A DNA stretch of 64,000 bases from Tahibacter sp042701255 (GCF_042701255.1 NZ_CP170554.1:248001-312000); one strand, 5' to 3'; counted from the stretch's first letter, positions 26,996-38,592 are shown. Numbers and translations are program-made. Notes: generated from the sequence alone by a model not told the origin.

Positions 26996-28108
26996 TCAGC
27001 GCACGAGCTTGCGATGCGCGTGGATCGACATCAGCACGCCGAAGCCGGTCAGCAGGCTGACTGCCGAGGTGCCGCCGTAGCTCACGAGCGGCAGCGGCAC
27101 GCCGACGACGGGCAGCAGGCCCGTGATCATGCCGCCGTTGACCATGACGTAGACGAAGAACGACATGCCGATCGCGCCGGCGAGCAGGCGCGAATAGGTG
27201 TCGCGGGCGTTGGCCGCGATCCACAGGCTGCGGCCAATGATGAACACGTACAGCGAGATCAGCAAAAGAACGCCTATCAGGCCGAATTCCTCGCTGAATA
27301 CCGAGAACACGAAGTCGGTCGTGTGCTCGGGCAGGAATTCCAGGCGCGACTGGCTGCCCTGATGCCAGCCCTTGCCGAAGATGCCGCCGGCGCCGACGGC
27401 GATCTCCGACTGGATGATGTGCCAGCCGTTGCCGAGCGGGTCGGACTCAGGGTTCATGAACATGCGCACGCGGTTGCGCTGGTATTCGTGCAGGAAATGC
27501 CAGGCCACCGGCGCGGCCGCGCCGGCCAGGCCGAGCAGGCTGCCGATGCGCCACCAGGACAGGCCCGACAGGAACAGCGCGAACGCGCCGCTCGCGGCGA
27601 CCAGCAGGGACGTGCCGAGGTCCGGCTGCTCGGCGATCAGGCCGGCCGGGATGCCGATGATCGTGGCGACCACGAACAGGTCGCGCCAGTCCGGCGGCAG
27701 GGTGCGCGCGTGCAGGTACCAGGCGACCATCATCGGCGTCGCGAGCTTGAGCAGCTCCGACGGCTGGAAGCGCACGATCTTGAGATCGAGCCAGCGATTC
27801 GAGCCGCGCCCCTCGCCGACCAGTTCCACGAGCACCAGCAGCACGACGCCGACGGCGTAGAACCACGGCGTCCAGTTGCGCAGGCTCGACGGCGGAATCC
27901 GCGACATGACGATCAGCGCCATGCCGCCCATCAGGAAGCGCGCGCCCTGGTTCAGGACGATCGATGCGTCCTTGTCGCCGGCGCTGTACAGCGTGACCAG
28001 TCCGATGCACGCGACCAGCATCAGCGCGAGCAGCAGCGGCAGGTCCAGATGCGGACGGCGCAGCTGCGCCTTCGCAGTGGCGGCGATGCGGTCGAGGCTC
28101 AGGGGCAT
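26996..28108 (-). CDS. rodA: Peptidoglycan glycosyltransferase RodA
   Basis: A 370-residue SEDS-family membrane protein with ten predicted helices that polymerises lipid II during elongation, paired with PBP2. Family signatures include RFQPSELLKLATPM, the catalytic Asp region in EQPDLGTSLL, GWHQGSQSRLEFLPEHTTDF and PLPLVSYGGTSAVS near the end. The ATG overlaps the mrdA stop (TGATG), so translation is coupled to its partner. Confidence 0.96.
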   Translation of the reverse strand: MPLSLDRIAATAKAQLRRPHLDLPLLLALMLVACIGLVTLYSAGDKDASIVLNQGARFLMGGMALIVMSRIPPSSLRNWTPWFYAVGVVLLVLVELVGEGRGSNRWLDLKIVRFQPSELLKLATPMMVAWYLHARTLPPDWRDLFVVATIIGIPAGLIAEQPDLGTSLLVAASGAFALFLSGLSWWRIGSLLGLAGAAAPVAWHFLHEYQRNRVRMFMNPESDPLGNGWHIIQSEIAVGAGGIFGKGWHQGSQSRLEFLPEHTTDFVFSVFSEEFGLIGVLLLISLYVFIIGRSLWIAANARDTYSRLLAGAIGMSFFVYVMVNGGMITGLLPVVGVPLPLVSYGGTSAVSLLTGFGVLMSIHAHRKLVR

Positions 28109-30063
28109 CAGCGTGCCGCTCCTGCGGCCGGCCGCGCCGCGGTCGCCGTCGTCGTGGGTGCCGTCGCGGCGGGCACCGGAATGAGCGGCGTCTTCGTCGC
28201 CGGCGCCGGCTGGGCGCCCGGCGGCGGTGCGAGCCAGGCGTCGAGGATGCGCCGCGCGAGCGGCGCGGCGTCGTGCGAGCCGCTGGCGCCGAATTCCATG
28301 ACCAGGGCCAGCGCGATCTGCGGCTCTTCCACCGGCGCGAACGCGACGAACAGGGCCTGATGGCGCTGCGCGTCGTCGAGGCCGCGCGTGTCGACTTCGT
28401 TGCCGGTGCGCGAGAAGCGCTGCGCCGTGCCGGTCTTGCCCGCGGTCGTGTACGGCGCGTCGGCGAACACGCGCGCGGCCGTGCCGGTCGGGCCCGAGAC
28501 CACGGCGATCATGCCGTCGCGGACGCGGTTCCAGTTGGTCATGTTGACGATGAAGCTGGGTTCCTCGGGCCGCTGCTCGACCGGTTCCACCGGCGCGCTG
28601 AAGCCCGACTGGGTCGCGCGCAGCAGATGGATCGGATGGTGCGCGCCGCGCGCGGCGAGAATGGCCGTCGCGTTGGCCAGCTGCACCGGCGTGACGACCC
28701 AGTAGCCCTGGCCGATGCCGGCGATGACGGTTTCGCCCGGGAACCAGGGCTTGTTGAACTGGGCGCGCTTCCAGTCCTTGGACGGCAGGATGCCGGTGCC
28801 TTCGCCGGTCAGGTCGATGCCGGTGCGCGAGCCGAAGCCGAATTTCGACAGATAGCCCGACATGCGGTCGATGCCCATGTCCAGCGCCAGCGAATAGAAA
28901 TACGTGTTGACCGACTGCGCCAGCGACTCGACCAGATCGACGCGGCCGTGGCCGCCGCGGCGCCAGTCGCGGTAGCCGCGGCTCTGGCCCGGGATATGGA
29001 ATTCGCCGGTCGACAGCACGGTGTCGTCGATCCGGCGCACGCCCTGCTCGAGCCCGGCGATGCCCATGAACGGCTTCATGGTCGAGCCCGGCTTGTAGGT
29101 GCCGACCAGCGCGCGGTGCAGCAGCGGACGCAGCGGCGAGCCGATCAGCGCACGGTAGTCCACGTGGCTGATGCCGTTGACGAAGAGGTTGGGATCGAAG
29201 CTCGGCACGCTGACCATGGCCAGCACCTCGCCGTTGCGCGGATCGATCGCGACGGCCGCGCCGGGCTTGCCTTCGAAGATCGCCTCGGCCGCTTCCTGCA
29301 GGCGCACGTCGATCGACAGATACAGGTTCTTGCCGGGCTTGGGCGGCGTGGAATCCAGCACGCGCAATGCGCGGCCGTCGGCGTTGATCTCCACGCGCTC
29401 GTAGCCGGGCTCGCCGTGCAGCAGCTTTTCGTAATAGCGCTCGATGCCGGTCTTGCCGATGTGCGTGGTGCCGGCGTAGCGCGTCACGTCGAGCTCGCGC
29501 AGGTCGGCCTCGTCGATGCGCGCGACGTAGCCGACGACGTGGCCGAACTCGGTGCCGCGCGGATAGGTGCGCGTCAGATACGGCACGACTTCCACGCCCG
29601 GAAAGCGCCAGCGGTTGACCGCGAACTTGGCGACCTCGTCCTCGGACAGCCGGAAGCGCAGCGGCAGGCTGTTGAAGCCGCGGCGGCCCTTGCGCTGTTC
29701 CTTGAAGCGCTTGATGTCGTCCTCGGTCAGCGGCACGACTTCGCGCAGCTGATCCAGGGTCGCGTCCATGTCCTTCACGCGCTCGGGCGTGACCTCGAGC
29801 CGGAACGCCGCGGTGTTGTCGGCCAGCAATATGCCGTTGCGGTCGAAGATCAGCCCGCGAGCCGGCGGAATCGGCCGCAGCTTGATGCGGTTCTGGTCGG
29901 CGCGCGTGGCGAACTCGTCGTGACGCACGACCTGCAGATGCATGAAGCGCGACGCGAGCACGCCGAGGCAGACGACGATGATCAGGAAGCCGGCCAGGGC
30001 GCGTCGCTGGAACAGCGCGACTTCGCGGCCGCTGTCCTTGAGCTTGGTGCGGCGCGGACTCAT
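28108..30063 (-). CDS. mrdA: Penicillin-binding protein 2
   Basis: A 651-residue class B transpeptidase for cylindrical wall growth. One transmembrane helix at about 20-42 anchors it; the pedestal domain follows; the transpeptidase has the active-site Ser in GTYKPGSTMKPF, the SVN motif in LAQSVNTYFY and KTG in TTAGKTGTAQRF. The C-terminal 45 residues are Ala/Pro/Thr-rich. It overlaps mreD (ATGA) and rodA (TGATG). Confidence 0.96.
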   Translation of the reverse strand: MSPRRTKLKDSGREVALFQRRALAGFLIIVVCLGVLASRFMHLQVVRHDEFATRADQNRIKLRPIPPARGLIFDRNGILLADNTAAFRLEVTPERVKDMDATLDQLREVVPLTEDDIKRFKEQRKGRRGFNSLPLRFRLSEDEVAKFAVNRWRFPGVEVVPYLTRTYPRGTEFGHVVGYVARIDEADLRELDVTRYAGTTHIGKTGIERYYEKLLHGEPGYERVEINADGRALRVLDSTPPKPGKNLYLSIDVRLQEAAEAIFEGKPGAAVAIDPRNGEVLAMVSVPSFDPNLFVNGISHVDYRALIGSPLRPLLHRALVGTYKPGSTMKPFMGIAGLEQGVRRIDDTVLSTGEFHIPGQSRGYRDWRRGGHGRVDLVESLAQSVNTYFYSLALDMGIDRMSGYLSKFGFGSRTGIDLTGEGTGILPSKDWKRAQFNKPWFPGETVIAGIGQGYWVVTPVQLANATAILAARGAHHPIHLLRATQSGFSAPVEPVEQRPEEPSFIVNMTNWNRVRDGMIAVVSGPTGTAARVFADAPYTTAGKTGTAQRFSRTGNEVDTRGLDDAQRHQALFVAFAPVEEPQIALALVMEFGASGSHDAAPLARRILDAWLAPPPGAQPAPATKTPLIPVPAATAPTTTATAARPAAGAAR

Positions 30064-30551
30064 GCCTCGTGCACGCGCAGCCGGGCGCGCAGGTCGTCGA
30101 GCAGCAGAAACACCCAGGGCCAGGCCAGCATGCCGGCCACGGGCGCGTACCAGAACGAGGCCGGCGGCATCGGCGCGCCGGTGAACGCGCGCTCCATCAG
30201 GCTCAGCACGCGGTCGTTGAGCAGCAGCGCGAACACCGCGAGCGACTGCTGCCACATCGGAAAGAAGCGCAGGCGCGAGCGGAAGCGCAGCACGATGAAC
30301 GCGAGCGCGGCCAGACGCAGGGCTTGGTCGCCGAGCAGGTCACCCTGCAGCACGTCGCCGACGAGGCCGAGCAGGAAGGCACGGCCGAGACCGATGCGCT
30401 CGGGTTCCTCCAGCGCCCAGTAGAGCAGGATCAGGCCCAGCCAGTACGGCCGGAACGGGAGCAGCAGATCCGGCAGCGGCATCAGCTGCAGCAGGCAGGC
30501 CACGATCAGGCTCAGCAGGAACATCAGGAAATGCGCGCGATGCTTGTTCAT
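30060..30551 (-). CDS. mreD: Rod shape-determining protein MreD
   Basis: A 163-residue inner-membrane protein with five or six helices and the typical LPFRPYWLGLILLYW and GLVGDVLQGDLLGDQAL segments. It links MreC and the cytoplasmic MreB filament with PBP2/RodA. The start overlaps the mreC stop by four bases. Confidence 0.94.
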   Translation of the reverse strand: MNKHRAHFLMFLLSLIVACLLQLMPLPDLLLPFRPYWLGLILLYWALEEPERIGLGRAFLLGLVGDVLQGDLLGDQALRLAALAFIVLRFRSRLRFFPMWQQSLAVFALLLNDRVLSLMERAFTGAPMPPASFWYAPVAGMLAWPWVFLLLDDLRARLRVHEA

Positions 30552-31654
30552 CGCCGGTCCTCCGGCGTCGCCGCGGGCGCGGTCGGGCGCGGCGGCGTGG
30601 CGGGCGCCGCGGCGGGCGGGCGCGGCGTGGCAGGCGCGGCAGCAGCCGGGCTCGTTGCGTTGGCGGGCGCGGCGGCGACCGGCGCCGGCGCCGCGGCCGT
30701 GGGCCGGGCTGCGGTCGGCGACGCGGCGCCCGACGCGGCCGCGGGAGCGAGCTCCTCGGGCGGCGGTGCCGGCGGCCCCTGCTGCGGCTTCATCGCCGGC
30801 GGACCGACCGGATCGGCGAGCGGGCGCAGCAGCAGCACGTCGCCGCTGCGCTCCAGCGCGGCGGCCGGCCTTGCGACCGCGATCGCGAACATGCCGCTGG
30901 GATCGGCCGCGACCGAGACGATCTCGCCGACCGGAAAGCCGGCCGGAAAGCTGCCGCCGAGGCCCGAGGTCAGCAGCTTGTCGCCGGCCTTCACGTCGGC
31001 ACTGACCGGGATGTTCGGCACGTCGAGACGGTCGCTGCTGCCGCTGCCGTAGGCGATCGTGCGCAGGCCGGTGCGCTCGATGACGACGGGCACGGCGTGA
31101 GCGGTGTCGGTGATCAGGATGGCCGTCGAGGTCGTCGGCAGCACTTCGCTGATCTGGCCCATGACGCCGTAGGCGTCGAGCACGGCCTGGCCGACGACGA
31201 CGCCCTGACGCGCGCCGGCGTCGAGGGTGATGCGCTGGCGGTAGGGGTCGAGCACGATGTCGATGAGCTTGGCCAGCTGCACGCCGAGGCCCAGCGAATG
31301 CTGCACCTCGAGCAATTCCTTGAGACGGGTGTTCTGCTCGGCCACGGCGCTGAGCCGGTTCAGGCGCGCCTGGGTCAGCAGCAGCGCTTCGCGCAGTCGC
31401 TGGTTTTCCTGGGTCAGTGCCTGACGGTCGGCCACGGCCAGGCGCACGGTGCGCGCCGCATCGGCCGGCATCGCGGCGATGCGATAGACCGGTTCGACGG
31501 CGACGGCGACGTACTGGCGTACGCGGGCGAGATAGTGACCGCGGTAATCGGCGACCATCAGAGCGACCCCTGCCGCCAGGTAGACGACCAGACGCAGGGT
31601 GCTGGTCGCTCCGGCGCCGAACAGGGGACTGGTATCGGAGCGGGCAAGCGGCAT
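30548..31654 (-). CDS. mreC: Rod shape-determining protein MreC
   Basis: A 368-residue protein with one N-terminal transmembrane helix (about 20-38), a coiled coil (about 70-110) and the periplasmic double beta-barrel domain (about 115-270, with AYGVMGQISEVLPTTSTAIL and SGLGGSFPAGFPVG). It activates PBP2/RodA in the elongasome. The last 95 residues are an extended Ala/Pro repeat-like tail, longer than in E. coli MreC and probably disordered in the periplasm. It follows mreB by 54 bases. Confidence 0.95.
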   Translation of the reverse strand: MPLARSDTSPLFGAGATSTLRLVVYLAAGVALMVADYRGHYLARVRQYVAVAVEPVYRIAAMPADAARTVRLAVADRQALTQENQRLREALLLTQARLNRLSAVAEQNTRLKELLEVQHSLGLGVQLAKLIDIVLDPYRQRITLDAGARQGVVVGQAVLDAYGVMGQISEVLPTTSTAILITDTAHAVPVVIERTGLRTIAYGSGSSDRLDVPNIPVSADVKAGDKLLTSGLGGSFPAGFPVGEIVSVAADPSGMFAIAVARPAAALERSGDVLLLRPLADPVGPPAMKPQQGPPAPPPEELAPAAASGAASPTAARPTAAAPAPVAAAPANATSPAAAAPATPRPPAAAPATPPRPTAPAATPEDRR

Positions 31655-31708
31655 CGGGTGGGGCCAGGGAGTCAGCGCCGCGGCCCGGGCCGCGGCGTAT
31701 GCCGCGGG

Positions 31709-32755
31709 TTATTCCGGCGCGAAAAAGTCGCTGCCGTGCAGATCGATCAGCTCCAGCGCGCGGCCGCCGCCGCGGGCCACGCAGGTCAGCGGCTCGTCGG
31801 CGACCTGCACGTGCAGGCCGGTTTCTTCCGAGATCAGGCGATCCAGGTCGCGCAGCAGCGCGCCGCCGCCGGTCAGCACGATGCCGCGCTCGGCCACGTC
31901 GGAGCACAGCTCCGGCGGGGTCTGCTCCAGCGCGCTGCGCACGGCCGAGACGATGCCCGACAGCGGCTCGTGCAGGGCTTCGAGCACTTCGTTGGAGTTG
32001 ATCGTGAACATGCGAGGCACGCCTTCGGCCAGATTGCGGCCGGAGACTTCGATCTCGCGCACTTCGCTCTGCGGGTAGGCGCAGCCGACTTCGAGCTTGA
32101 TGCGCTCGGCCGTGGCCTCGCCGATCAGGGTGCCGTGGTTGCGCCGCACGTAGTTGACGATGGCTTCGTCGAAGCGGTCGCCGCCGATACGGACGGATTG
32201 GGAATAAACGATGCCGTTCAAGGAGATGACGGCGACTTCCGAGGTGCCGCCACCGATGTCCAGGACCATGGAGCCGCGCGCTTCGTGGACCGGGATGCCG
32301 GCGCCGATGGCCGCGGCCATGGGCTCTTCGATCAGGAACACGTCGCGGGCGCCGGCGCCTTCGGCCGATTCCTTGATCGCGCGGCGCTCGACCTGGGTCG
32401 AGCCGCAGGGCACGCAGATCAGCACGCGCGGGCTGGGCCGCAGCATGCGGCTCTTGTGCACCTGCTTGATGAAGTGCTGCAGCATGGCCTCGGTCATCAT
32501 GAAATCGGCGATCACGCCGTCTTTCATTGGGCGGATCGCGACGATCGAGCCCGGCGTGCGGCCGAGCATGCGTTTCGCGTCGCCGCCGACCGCCGCGACG
32601 CTGCGCGGGCCGCCGGGGCCGCGGTCCTGGCGTATCGCCACGACCGAGGGTTCATTGAGGACGATGCCCTGACCGCGCACGTAGATCAGCGTGTTGGCGG
32701 TGCCGAGGTCGATGGACAGATCGTTGGAAAACAGACCGCGAAGGCTTTTGAACAT
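31709..32755 (-). CDS. mreB: Rod shape-determining protein MreB, bacterial actin
   Basis: A 348-residue actin homologue that forms membrane-bound filaments guiding cell-wall elongation. The N-terminal amphipathic/membrane segment MFKSLRGLFSNDLSIDLGTA, the phosphate loops (DLGTANTLIY and DIGGGTSEVAVISL) and LTGGGALLRDLD are all standard. The start at 32755 is preferred over a possible upstream one because MFKSLRG is the family N-terminus. It heads the long minus-strand run and has a promoter candidate about 200 bases upstream. Confidence 0.97.
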   Translation of the reverse strand: MFKSLRGLFSNDLSIDLGTANTLIYVRGQGIVLNEPSVVAIRQDRGPGGPRSVAAVGGDAKRMLGRTPGSIVAIRPMKDGVIADFMMTEAMLQHFIKQVHKSRMLRPSPRVLICVPCGSTQVERRAIKESAEGAGARDVFLIEEPMAAAIGAGIPVHEARGSMVLDIGGGTSEVAVISLNGIVYSQSVRIGGDRFDEAIVNYVRRNHGTLIGEATAERIKLEVGCAYPQSEVREIEVSGRNLAEGVPRMFTINSNEVLEALHEPLSGIVSAVRSALEQTPPELCSDVAERGIVLTGGGALLRDLDRLISEETGLHVQVADEPLTCVARGGGRALELIDLHGSDFFAPE

Positions 32756-33110
32756 GAGCGCCGGGAGCTGGTAGGAAAGCGCGAAAACGGTCCGGAGATC
32801 GTCGTGCCGGAGCTCCCGTGCAGCCACCAGGGCAGCCGGACGCGGTTGGAACAGGCGTCAGGCAGGATTGCAGGGGATCGCGGCCGGGCACCGAGGCGAG
32901 GCTGCCGGGACTCGTTTCAGGGCTTCCGTTTGGGGGCGGAAGAGGCCGCACAGTCTAGTGTCGGGACTTCGGCTGTGCAAGGTAAGGTCGCGTTAAAAAA
33001 GCATTTTTGGGTTTGGATCCGGGGCCGCTCCGCGGCCGCGGTTATGCGCTTTGGTGCATTGCAGCGGCGTGCTAAGTTCGGTCGCTCCGGTTCCTGAATA
33101 TTTGTTCCAC
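32756..33110. other. Divergent region between mreB and gatC
   Basis: The 355 bases between the two divergent operons hold the mreB promoter candidate (32952-32980) and, for gatC, a weaker pair (TTGGTG and TAAGTT, 16 bases apart, near 33050-33080). No coding frame with proper codon bias was seen. The roughly 190-base mreB leader contains no terminator-like hairpin with a T run. Confidence 0.45.
32952..32980 (-). promoter_or_regulatory. Candidate sigma-70 promoter for the mreB operon
   Basis: Read on the minus strand, TTGCAC and TAGACT are separated by 17 bases, matching -35 and -10 boxes at 4 of 6 positions each or better. Transcription would begin near 32945, leaving a leader of about 190 bases before mreB. 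Pattern match only. Confidence 0.5.
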
Positions 33111-33394
33111 ATGTCCCTAGACCCTGCCGCGGTTCGCCACATCGCCCGCCTGGCCCGACTCGCCGTCGCCGACGACCAGCTCGAAAGCCTGCGCTCGGAT
33201 CTGCAGCGCGTGCTGCATCTGTTCGACGACCTGGCCGCCGCCAATGTGGACAATCTCGCACCGCTCGCGCATCCGCACGACCAGGCACTGACCCTGCGCG
33301 AGGACGTCGTCGTCGACGGCGACCGCAGCGCGCAGCTGCTCGCACTCGCCGCGTCGTCGCAGGGCGGCTACTACCTCGTGCCCAAGGTGATCGA

Positions 33395-33398
<4 letters not shown>
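33111..33398 (+). CDS. gatC: Asp/Glu-tRNA amidotransferase subunit GatC
   Basis: A 95-residue subunit that clamps GatA and GatB together. The start at 33111 gives the family N-terminus (MSLDPAAVRHIARLARLAV). LREDVV and the C-terminal GGYYLVPKVIE are standard. The stop overlaps the gatA ATG by four bases. Confidence 0.95.
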
Positions 33399-34839
<1,441 letters not shown>

Positions 34840-34843
<4 letters not shown>

Positions 34844-36303
34844 ACGCCCAGGTAAAGCCGGCTGCCTCGGCCTGGCAGGCCGTGATCGGCCTGGAAATCC
34901 ACGCCCAGCTCAGCACCGCGAGCAAGTTGTTCTCCGGCGCATCCACGGCCTACGGCGCCGAACCGAACACGCAGACCGCGCTGCTCGACTGCGCGATGCC
35001 GGGCACCCTGCCGGTGCCGAACCGCGAAGCCGTGCGCAAGGCGATCCAGTTCGGCCTCGCGATCGACGCGGCGATCGCGCCGCAGTCGGTGTTCGCGCGC
35101 AAGAACTACTTCTATCCGGACCTGCCCAAGGGCTATCAGATCAGCCAGTACGAGCTGCCCGTCGTCGGCGCCGGCCGGCTGCGCGTGCGCGTCGACGACG
35201 GCCGGATCATCGAGGTCGAGATCCAGCGTGCGCATCTGGAAGAAGACGCCGGCAAGTCGGTACACGATGCGTTTCATGCGGAGACCGGCATCGATCTGAA
35301 CCGCGCCGGTACGCCGCTGCTGGAAATCGTCTCGGCGCCGGTGATGCATTCGGCCGCCGAAGCCGTCGCCTACATGCGCACGGTGCATACGCTGGTGCGC
35401 TGGCTCGGCATCTGCGACGGCAACATGCAGGAAGGTTCGTTCCGCTGCGACTGCAACGTGTCGGTGCGCCGCGGCAGCGACGCGCCGCTGGGCACGCGCA
35501 CCGAGATCAAGAACGTCAACTCGTTCCGCTTCGTCGAGAAGGCCATCGAGTACGAGATCGAGCGCCAGATCCGCGCGCTGGAGAACGGCGAATCCATCGT
35601 GCAGGAGACACGCCTGTACGATCCGACGCGTCATCAGACGCGTTCCATGCGCAGCAAGGAATCCGCCGACGACTACCGCTATTTTCCCGACCCGGATCTG
35701 CCGCCGCTGGTCATCATTGCGGCCGACGTCGCGCGCGAGCGCGATGCGCTGCCGGAGCTGCCGCAGGCGCGGCGCGAACGCTACGTGACCGCACTCGGCC
35801 TGCCCGAGGCCGACGCCGACCAGCTCTGCGCCGACCGCGCGACGGCAGACTATTTCGAAGCCGTGCTCGCCGCGCTGCCGGGCCAGGCCAAGCTCTGCGC
35901 CAACTGGGTGCTCGGCGAAGTCGCCGCGAATCTCAACGAAGCCGGCGTCGGGATCGATGCCGCGCCGGTCTCCGCGGCCGCGCTCGCACAGCTGTTGATC
36001 CGCCTGCGCGATGGCAGCATCTCCGGCAAGATCGCCAAGGACGTGTTCGCGGCGATGTGGGCCGGCGAAGGCGATGCCGACACGATCATCGAGGCGCGCG
36101 GGCTCAAGCAGATCTCCGACAGCGGCGCGTTGGCCGCGGCCATCGACGCGGTGCTCGCCGAGCATCCGTCGCAGGTCGCCGACTACCGCGGCGGCAACGA
36201 GAAGCTGCTGCAGTTCTTCGTCGGCCAGGCCATGAAGCGCACGCGCGGCCAAGCCAATCCGCAGCAGCTCAACGAACTGCTGCGGCAGAAGCTGACCGGC
36301 TGA
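34840..36303 (+). CDS. gatB: Asp/Glu-tRNA amidotransferase subunit GatB
   Basis: A 487-residue subunit that phosphorylates and amidates the misacylated tRNA. Signatures are VIGLEIHAQL at the N-terminus, RKNYFYPDLPKGYQISQYE, and GSFRCDCNVSVRR; the C-terminal YqeY-like tail domain (about 335-485) binds tRNA. It is the last gene of gatCAB and converges with the RCC1-like gene 24 bases away. Confidence 0.96.
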
Positions 36304-36327
36304 TCCGCGCTCAGTCGTGGTTGCCGG

Positions 36328-38592
36328 TCAGTCGTAACCGTCGGCGAACAGCCGGTCCTGGCGCACGACCGGCAGCGGCCCGTCGGAAATCACGACGCGG
36401 CCGATGCCGAGCGAGCCGACGAAATCGTCGCCCCAGCAGCGCAGCGCACCGTCGGTCGTGCCTGCGCAGACGTGCGTGCCGCCGATGGCCGGCGCGCCGC
36501 CCGCTCTGCCGGAGAATCCGATGACCGGCGTCGGCAGCGCGCGCAGGCTGCGCGGGCCGCCGCCGTTGCCGAGATCGCCGCTGTAGTCCGCCCCCCAGCA
36601 CAGCAGGCTGGTTCCGTGCACCGCACAGGAGATGTCGTCGCCGGCAGTGATCTCGACGACGCCCGAGCCCAGGCCGCTGACCGGATCGGGCGAATACTTG
36701 TGATCGTTGACGATGCCGTTGCCGAGCGCCGCATAGCCGTCGTAGCCCCAGCACGTCGCAGCGCCGTTCTGGATCGCACAGGAGTGAGTGATGCCGGCGC
36801 TGATCCGCGTGACGCCCGCGCTCAGGGTGTCGACCGGCTGCGGCGTCGCGAAGAAGCCCTGGTCGGTGCCGATGCCGAGCTGGCCGTCGGTATTGAGGCC
36901 CCAGCATTTCGCGGCACCGTTCTGGATCGCGCAGGTATGACTGCCGCCGCCGCTGATCCAGCTGACGCCGCTCGCCAGACCCGAGACCGCGACCGGCACG
37001 CTGCTGTCGGTCGTCGTGCCGTTGCCGAGCTCCCCGTTCGCGTTGAAGCCCCAGCACCAGGCGCCGCCGTTGCGGATCGCGCAGGTGTGACGGTCGCCGG
37101 CCGAGACCAGGCTGACGCCGCTGCCCATGCCGGATACCGGCGTCGGCACGCGGCGCTGCGTGGTCTGGCCCGTGCCGAGCTGGCCCTTCGCATTGTCGCC
37201 CCAGCACAGCAGTGCGCCCGACACCGCGGCGCAGGTGTGGTTGGAGCCGGCAGCCAGCGAGTCCGGCCGCGTCATGATGACCTGCGCCGGACCCGGCGAT
37301 GATTCGTTGAGCGTCTGCGAGCCGCGGCCGAGATTGCCGTAGCCGTTGTAGCCCCAGCACTGCACGCCGCCGGCGACCGCGGCGCAGGTGTGATTCAGTC
37401 CGGCCACGACCAGCGCCGGCACGCCGTAGCTGCCGGCGAGCTGCACCGGCGCCGTGCGCAGGTCGGCGGAACCGTCGCCGAGCTGCCCGTTGACGTTGAA
37501 TCCCCAGCAGACCGCGTGGCCGTCGGCGCTGCGCGCGCAACCGTGCGTGTTGCGCGTGACCAGCTGCAGAGTCGGCCCCAGTCCGGGGATACGGCGCGGA
37601 AAGGTCGTGGAGAAGGGGAAGCCGAGCTGGCCGTAGGTGCTGTCGCCCCAGCAATACACGCCGTCGGCGATACGCGCGCAGCTGTGCTGTGCGCCAGCGA
37701 CGATGCTCAGCGCCGGCGGCAGGTTGTCGATGACGGTCGGGGTCAGGCGCGGCACGGTATTGCCGATGCCGAGCTGGCCGTAGCTGTTGTCGCCCCAGCA
37801 GAACACGTTGCTGCCGCGCCGCGCGCAGCTGTGCGCGGCGCCGGCGGAAACCTCGTCGATGCCGCCGCCGAGCTGGTCCACCGGGACCGCCACGTACTCG
37901 GCGATGCCGGTCGCGCCGGTACCGATCTGCCCCGACTGATTGCTGCCCCAGCACCACGCGGCATTCTCGATGACGGCGCAGTTGTGCAGCGGCCCGGCGC
38001 TCAGGCCGCCGACGATGCCGCTGGGCGCCTGGACCGGCACGGGCTGCAGGCGGTCGGTGTCGTCGCCGGTGCCGAGCTGGCCGTAGAAATTGTTGCCCCA
38101 GCAGGACAGCCCGCCGTTGATCACCGCGCAGCTGTGATAGTCGCCGGCGGTGATGCGCGTCGCCGTGCCGTTCACTCCGTTCACGCGCACGGGTATGAAA
38201 CTGTGACCGCCGCTCTGGCCGTTGCCGAGCTGGCCGTATTGATTGTCGCCCCAGCACCAGATGTCGCCCTGGATCAGCGCGCAGACGTGCTGGAATCCGG
38301 CGGCGAGCGCCGTGATCGGCGCATCGGGCAGACCGGAGATCAGCAGCGGATCGACCGAGGGAAATTCGCTGCCGTTGCCGAGCTGGCCAAGCAGGTTGTT
38401 GCCCCAGCAATGGACCTTGCCGGGACCGAGCACGGCGCAGCTGAAAGCGCCGCCGACGGCGATGGCCTGCACCGGCTCCAGCGGCACCAGCACGCCGCGC
38501 GCATCGAAGGCCGCGCCGGCAGGCAGCGCCGCGCACAACGCAACGGCGGCGAACAGGCCGCGCAACCGCCGTGAAACGATATCCGACCGCAT
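36328..38592 (-). CDS. Secreted RCC1-like repeat protein with C-terminal F-x-D-G-Y motif
   Basis: A 754-residue exported protein; the start at 38592 gives a signal peptide (to about residue 28). The mature chain has about 14 repeats of 45-55 residues, each with a C-A-x-x dipeptide block followed about ten residues later by C-W-G-x-[ND], then G-Q-L-G-x-G. The paired cysteines (one from each block) could form a disulfide per repeat, sensible for an extracellular propeller. The repeats resemble RCC1/BNR blades, giving two seven-bladed propellers. The C-terminus reads RLFADGYD, resembling two other secreted proteins in this window. Function unknown. Confidence 0.88.
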   Translation of the reverse strand: MRSDIVSRRLRGLFAAVALCAALPAGAAFDARGVLVPLEPVQAIAVGGAFSCAVLGPGKVHCWGNNLLGQLGNGSEFPSVDPLLISGLPDAPITALAAGFQHVCALIQGDIWCWGDNQYGQLGNGQSGGHSFIPVRVNGVNGTATRITAGDYHSCAVINGGLSCWGNNFYGQLGTGDDTDRLQPVPVQAPSGIVGGLSAGPLHNCAVIENAAWCWGSNQSGQIGTGATGIAEYVAVPVDQLGGGIDEVSAGAAHSCARRGSNVFCWGDNSYGQLGIGNTVPRLTPTVIDNLPPALSIVAGAQHSCARIADGVYCWGDSTYGQLGFPFSTTFPRRIPGLGPTLQLVTRNTHGCARSADGHAVCWGFNVNGQLGDGSADLRTAPVQLAGSYGVPALVVAGLNHTCAAVAGGVQCWGYNGYGNLGRGSQTLNESSPGPAQVIMTRPDSLAAGSNHTCAAVSGALLCWGDNAKGQLGTGQTTQRRVPTPVSGMGSGVSLVSAGDRHTCAIRNGGAWCWGFNANGELGNGTTTDSSVPVAVSGLASGVSWISGGGSHTCAIQNGAAKCWGLNTDGQLGIGTDQGFFATPQPVDTLSAGVTRISAGITHSCAIQNGAATCWGYDGYAALGNGIVNDHKYSPDPVSGLGSGVVEITAGDDISCAVHGTSLLCWGADYSGDLGNGGGPRSLRALPTPVIGFSGRAGGAPAIGGTHVCAGTTDGALRCWGDDFVGSLGIGRVVISDGPLPVVRQDRLFADGYD

